From assembly GCA_022702545.1 (NCBI GenBank), contig JAHRBC010000001.1:2976001-3040000 (forward strand): a stretch of 64,000 nucleotides of DNA, read 5' to 3'. This document shows, one piece after another, positions 60,105-64,000 of this stretch (positions are counted from its first letter, which is position 1; each line of letters begins with the position of its first letter). A program made the translations under genes and the position numbers. Below the pieces are notes generated by a model that was given only the letters and a program-made list of their open reading frames with translations, was not told the DNA's origin and did no database searches. Origin of the DNA: Phycomyces nitens. Its lineage: Eukaryota; Mucoromycota; Mucoromycetes; Mucorales; Phycomycetaceae.

Positions 60105-60642
60105 GATAATGGTTTCTGATGGACTTGTCTTTACCATAGGCCACATGGCACTGGTCTCTAGTGATCCTGGAGGACAGTCTGGTGCTCTTGGTGTCATTAC
60201 TCTTGAAGATGTCATTGAAGAACTTATTGGAGAGGTAAGAACCCAAAAATATATCGACATTTATTAACTCTTGACAGGAAATTATCGATGAAACCGATGT
60301 CTATGTCGATGGTAAGTCTTGCTACTCTTTCTTCATATGCTAAACTGCTGTTGTCTGCTAGTCCAAAACAAGATCCGTGTAGTCCGTAGACAGGTGCCCA
60401 ACAGGAGAGACAGCCGTCTCCAGCGACTTTTGACTGCCCATAGACGTCGTCCTATTATTGCCAATGGAAAGAACCCTCCTGTCAGAAGCAATTCGACTGG
60501 AGCACACTATGGATCCTACGACAACAGCCATGTTATCGAGCCTCACATGAAGCCCCATGCAGTTGTTGCCGATGCAGCATCTACTTCTGTTCAAAAGGAA
60601 GCAGGCTCGGAAACACAGCCTCTCTTGGGTAACAAAGATTAA
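58656..60642 (+). CDS. MAM3: CNNM/Mam3-family membrane protein (DUF21 and CBS pair)
   Basis: Ten exons (58656-58845, 58927-59179, 59241-59254, 59324-59369, 59426-59532, 59583-59776, 59845-60049, 60140-60234, 60278-60311, 60362-60642) encode 472 aa. A signal-like start is followed by a DUF21 domain of about four helices ([40 protein letters not shown]). A CBS-pair domain comes next ([60 protein letters not shown]). Relatives handle Mg2+ or Mn2+; yeast Mam3 is vacuolar and affects Mn2+ sensitivity. The tail is basic and disordered. Exon 3 is only 14 nt. The intron at 60050-60139 contains a GTT repeat of about 13 units. Confidence 0.93.
60064..60107 (+). repeat. GTT microsatellite in a MAM3 intron
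   Basis: About 13 TTG/GTT units lie inside the intron between exons 7 and 8. On the opposite strand they would read as poly-Gln, but there is no gene there. Confidence 0.85.
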
Positions 60643-61529
60643 GCTTTGAAACACACAAAAATTCATGTTGGTTGGCCAAGTCTGAAAATAATAAACATAC
60701 CACATCGTACTACATTGTACCACACCGTTGATATATCCTACAAGTCTGTACTCTTTGTAATATTCGTTTTTCAATTGGCTGGGATTACTCAAAGTGGAGG
60801 TGTGTGTGGGTTTCCTTAAAAGAAGAATGTGTCATTATCTTTAAACAATGAAATTCACAAAGAGAGGAGGACCTTTTTGACGATTCCCAAACACGAGTCT
60901 CTTGAAGGCGTGTTTTCAACTGCCAACAAGTAGTCCAAAGTCAATATTTTATTTTTTGGATATTCAAAAAGAACTACATCACATGTCATGTATTACGGCA
61001 AATACGAATTGCTAGGCCCATCCCTGAAACAATAACAATAATAACCAAAAGGACAAGGAAAGGCTTAAAGAGACAAGTAATGTAGCCAATATTAAATATA
61101 TATATACAAAAGTCCAATAGGCCTATTGATTTAATAGACATCAAAATATTGTCAATTGGTTTTGTGAGGATAACGATTTTTCACACCCGTTGGTAAGCTT
61201 ATCAATCTACTGTCTATTGACAAATACTATTGATTATGGTGATGCTCAAGAAAACTAATGATCGTAACTGGCTACGATGAATTCAATAGAATAAAGACCA
61301 TCACCATACTTTTTCTGCTGTCAATGCCAGACCTCTTGCTAGTCTTGTATCTAGAGAATATTTTGTATTTGATATAATGTTAAAAAAAAGATTACGAATA
61401 GTAAAGTCCTTTGAGTGCCTTGAATAGTCTTGGAGGGGTCCTATTGCAAGTCTAGATGTATTTAACTGCGAGCGATGGCTGATGGTTCATGGGCCAATCT
61501 GTGCCCATTGGGTGATGAAACTAATAAAT

Positions 61530-61564
<35 letters not shown>

Positions 61565-61678
61565 TTTTAAAAAAGGGGGGGATGAAAGGCAACAAGGCTT
61601 TGTTGCAGTCACTCAAAGTGTAGGCACAGGAAGAGAGGCTATTGCCTCCTTGTTTACTCCTCTTTTTCCTATCGATAT
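60643..61678. other. Intergenic region with ATT microsatellite
   Basis: About 1 kb without a supported gene. An ATT repeat of about ten units lies at 61530-61564, just before the truncated transposase. The rest is AT-rich without recognisable signals. Confidence 0.45.
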
Positions 61679-62116
61679 ATGGCACACTCAAGAAATACAA
61701 TGTCTCGAACAAAGGAAGATGCAGAAAAGCCAAAGCGTAAAGAACTATCAGATTATGAAAAGGGTATGATAGTCGGAATGTACATGCGTAGTCCAAAGAT
61801 GTCAAGTATCGCAAAAGATCTCGACATACCATACACCACCATCAGTTCAACTATCCATCGTTGGAAGACTACCGGAACAGCCACTACTAAGAAAAGGCCA
61901 GGGAGACCAGAAACATTGACAGAAAGAAATAAATGCGCTATACAGATTGCCCTGTTGAGAAACCCGGCAATATCTTTGAAAGAACTGACAGAGAATGTTC
62001 AAAAGAACGTGTCGGCGCGTATTGGTATAAATGTAGTACGAAAGGCGATCAAAGAGGTGAAGACGAGAATGCTGGCTCTAAAGGGTAAATGTATTCGAAT
62101 GATCCTGCTACTATGA
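61679..62116 (+). pseudogene. Truncated Tc1-type transposase, DNA-binding half only
   Basis: An open frame encodes about 140 aa (ATG at 61679 or 61700). KRKELSDYEKGMIVGMYMRS and SSIAKDLDIPYTTISSTIHRWK form the first helix-turn-helix of a Tc1/mariner transposase. KKRPGRPETLTERNKCAIQ is the GRPR-like hinge, and NPAISLKELTENVQKNV with INVVRKAIKE is the second helix-turn-helix. The DDE catalytic domain is absent; the frame ends soon after a GTAAATG that could be a splice donor, but nothing downstream resembles a DDE domain. It could be a decayed element or a domesticated DNA-binding fragment. Confidence 0.75.
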
Positions 62117-64000
62117 CAGCAAGAATATTATATCAGAAATTTCAGGATAGTTAATAGTGGGTTTGATTATAGAACAACCTTTGGAAGTAGAATTAACGAC
62201 AGAGAGCCTGCTTGTTGGGAAAAGGGAAGCATGAATCCAAGCCTCATTACACCTTTGACGATTGTTTAAAACCAAAAAAAAAATCTTATTTATGACAGAA
62301 CTATTAAATAAAAAAGGGGGGGAAAATACAAGATATTCAACAAGACCTTGGTCCATATATCATGGCCCAGCTAAACTCAATGTGAGCTGACAAAAGAATA
62401 TATATAACTTGCAATAAACTGATTGATACCATAGAGTGGCTTGTACAAAGGGACTGTAGGGAGCACTATTTATTAAATGTACCCACAAGTGTTTGTAATG
62501 AAACTTGATTGATGATTTTAAATGTCTGTGCTAGACGTCTCTTTATATAAACGACTATTATACTTTATATTACTACAAGTATGATTATCATTATTATTAA
62601 TATTAATAAAGTGCTTGGGTACAGTTGGTTTTTAAACTATAGTTTACACTGGTTGCTTTTAGACAATTAGACCCAAAGCTGAAATTCTATATAGAGTGTC
62701 GAGAAAGATATACAAGAGTTAATGATGATCTGTGGACATTCGATATATTTGTAGACCTTTGATTCAGAGTCTTGGGGCCAAAGTCCAATGTTACGCATAA
62801 TGACAATAAGCACATAAAAGAGTGCTCCACAACCAACCTAGGAAATCCTGTGCACCTTTATGAACATGTAATGTCAAAAAGATATTAATCAGTGTCATGA
62901 CTGACCAGCTTCATATCCACTCAATGACTTGCAGCCACTCAAAAATTCTAAAATTCTGCTGTCGATTAGAATCTTTTGTGGCTATAGATCTTTATATAGG
63001 TCCAAGTGAGCCTAGAGGTTGAATATTTCTATTTAAAAATCAAGCCATTTTTTTTAAATTGAGAAAGGGCTGATTGTCTGGTACAACTTCACTATTATAA
63101 AACAAGAAAGGCCATATTACTATTTCTTGCTATCAATAAAGGTCTGAAACAAGCCAAAATACAAAATACAATAATCATAAAAAAACTGGCGCACAACCAA
63201 GGAGAAGACCAAATAAGGAAAGGGGAATAGTAATTGGACTATTTAAAAGGTAAAGATATGCAGTCAATATTAATACAGAAAACACAATGTGCTTTCACTT
63301 GTACCTTTCAAAGAGGCTATAATTGTATAGTGATATTTGATTTCGCAATTTTTCTGCAAAGAATGTAAATTACCTGCCAAAATAAGCAAGTATATTTTTA
63401 GTTTTTGCGAAATAACTCTTTTTTTTTATTTTTGGTGTGCAACGTATAAATATAAATATATATATATATATAAATCTTTAAATAAGAGAAAAAAAAGAAC
63501 AATAAAAGCCAATTGGCTAGTCTGGACATTTATATATCTTGTATTAAATAGATCTTGTAACCTGGCTTATCGCAATCACTTTTTCTCTCTTATACAACTT
63601 GCACAAGTCAAATTATCCTTGCTAACCTACAGATATATAATGATGATTATTAGAAGCAAGAATAAAGACGTTTGTATTTCTTTGTGTAAATTTCTTTTAT
63701 CTTTATTTGGGAATAAAAATCAAGAACAAGAAAGAAGCCAAAGATGATTGGGAATCAATCGGAACAAACCCCATTCCGTCTTTATCTACAGAAGCCTGGA
63801 CCACTCGTAAGCTATTGGTCAATTAAAGATGATCTTGGCTCCAAGAATATGTAATGTATAAAGATGGAAACTAAAGAATCTTTATATAAACGGCCTCAGG
63901 AATAACAATAGAATCATTTACTGTATTGTTGTTTTGTTCTTTAAAATATATACTTGCACCAAAATTAACCTTTTTGTCACTGGTCGTAACTTTTTTTTTA
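62117..64000. other. AT-rich region without supported gene
   Basis: The last 1.9 kb carries only short frames, TA and A-rich runs (for example 63457-63472) and no recognisable domain or RNA. A 136-codon frame at 63337-63747 is low-complexity and Lys/Ile/Tyr-rich, and is probably chance. Confidence 0.45.

Noticed and set aside
60058..60246. Poly-Gln frame antisense to MAM3
   Set aside because: It is the reverse of a GTT microsatellite inside an intron; there is no independent gene evidence.
63337..63747. 136-codon plus-strand frame near the right end
   Set aside because: AT-rich, Lys/Ile/Tyr-rich translation including a TA microsatellite, and no known motif.
1..64000. tRNA, rRNA, CRISPR or secondary-metabolite cluster
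   Set aside because: No tRNA-like box A/box B pair, rRNA core, spaced direct repeats, or NRPS/PKS/terpene genes were seen by eye. A tRNAscan run would settle the tRNA question.

Overview
The window is nuclear DNA of an early-diverging filamentous fungus, most likely Mucoromycota. That placement is inferred from intron style, gene content and AT-rich spacers full of ATT/TA microsatellites, not from a search. Genes lie 0.2-1 kb apart and are cut by about 120 short introns, mostly 45-90 nt with GTAAGT-like donors and CTAAY branch sites. I rebuilt the exons by hand. For 23 of 27 gene models the summed exon lengths keep one open frame from ATG to stop. The exceptions are the FANCA-like, ataxin-10, IPI1 and PH-domain models, where some junctions were not summed or not resolved. 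No rRNA, tRNA or CRISPR array was seen.

Layout, left to right. 0-8 kb: SDR/HSD10-like dehydrogenase, thiamine enzyme THI6 (-), PH-domain protein, STIMATE-like membrane protein, MCUR1/CCDC90-like mitochondrial protein, and a small unknown. 8-19 kb: phosphatase 5 (-) divergent from a LARP4-like La protein, then elongation factor 2, ISA2 and the ADP/ATP carrier. EF2 and the carrier have strongly C-biased codons. 18.7-23.5 kb: inner-ring nucleoporin NUP192. 23.6-27 kb: gene-poor, with a Tc1/mariner transposase relic. 27-36.3 kb: MCT-type transporter, ERJ5-like ER J protein (-), U1-C, serine racemase/threonine dehydratase, lunapark and Vip1-like RRM copy A. 36.6-43.9 kb: a FANCA-like protein, acyl-CoA synthetase (-) and ataxin-10 (-). 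44-51.6 kb: a Sec2-type Rab GEF, a CENP-H-like coiled coil (-), a large disordered protein and Vip1-like copy B. 53-56 kb: IPI1/TEX10 (-). 57-58.3 kb: a 1.37 kb element with long terminal inverted repeats flanked by TA. 58.6-60.6 kb: MAM3/CNNM membrane protein. 61.7-62.1 kb: a truncated Tc1-type transposase. The last 1.9 kb shows no gene.

These are mostly unlinked housekeeping genes and no operon-like system is visible. The most unusual points are a predicted 2-nt exon in EF2, six GC-AG introns (about 5% of those modelled), an ERJ5-like J domain whose HPD motif reads HPS, a pair of Vip1 paralogues with matching intron positions, and the TA-flanked inverted-repeat element.
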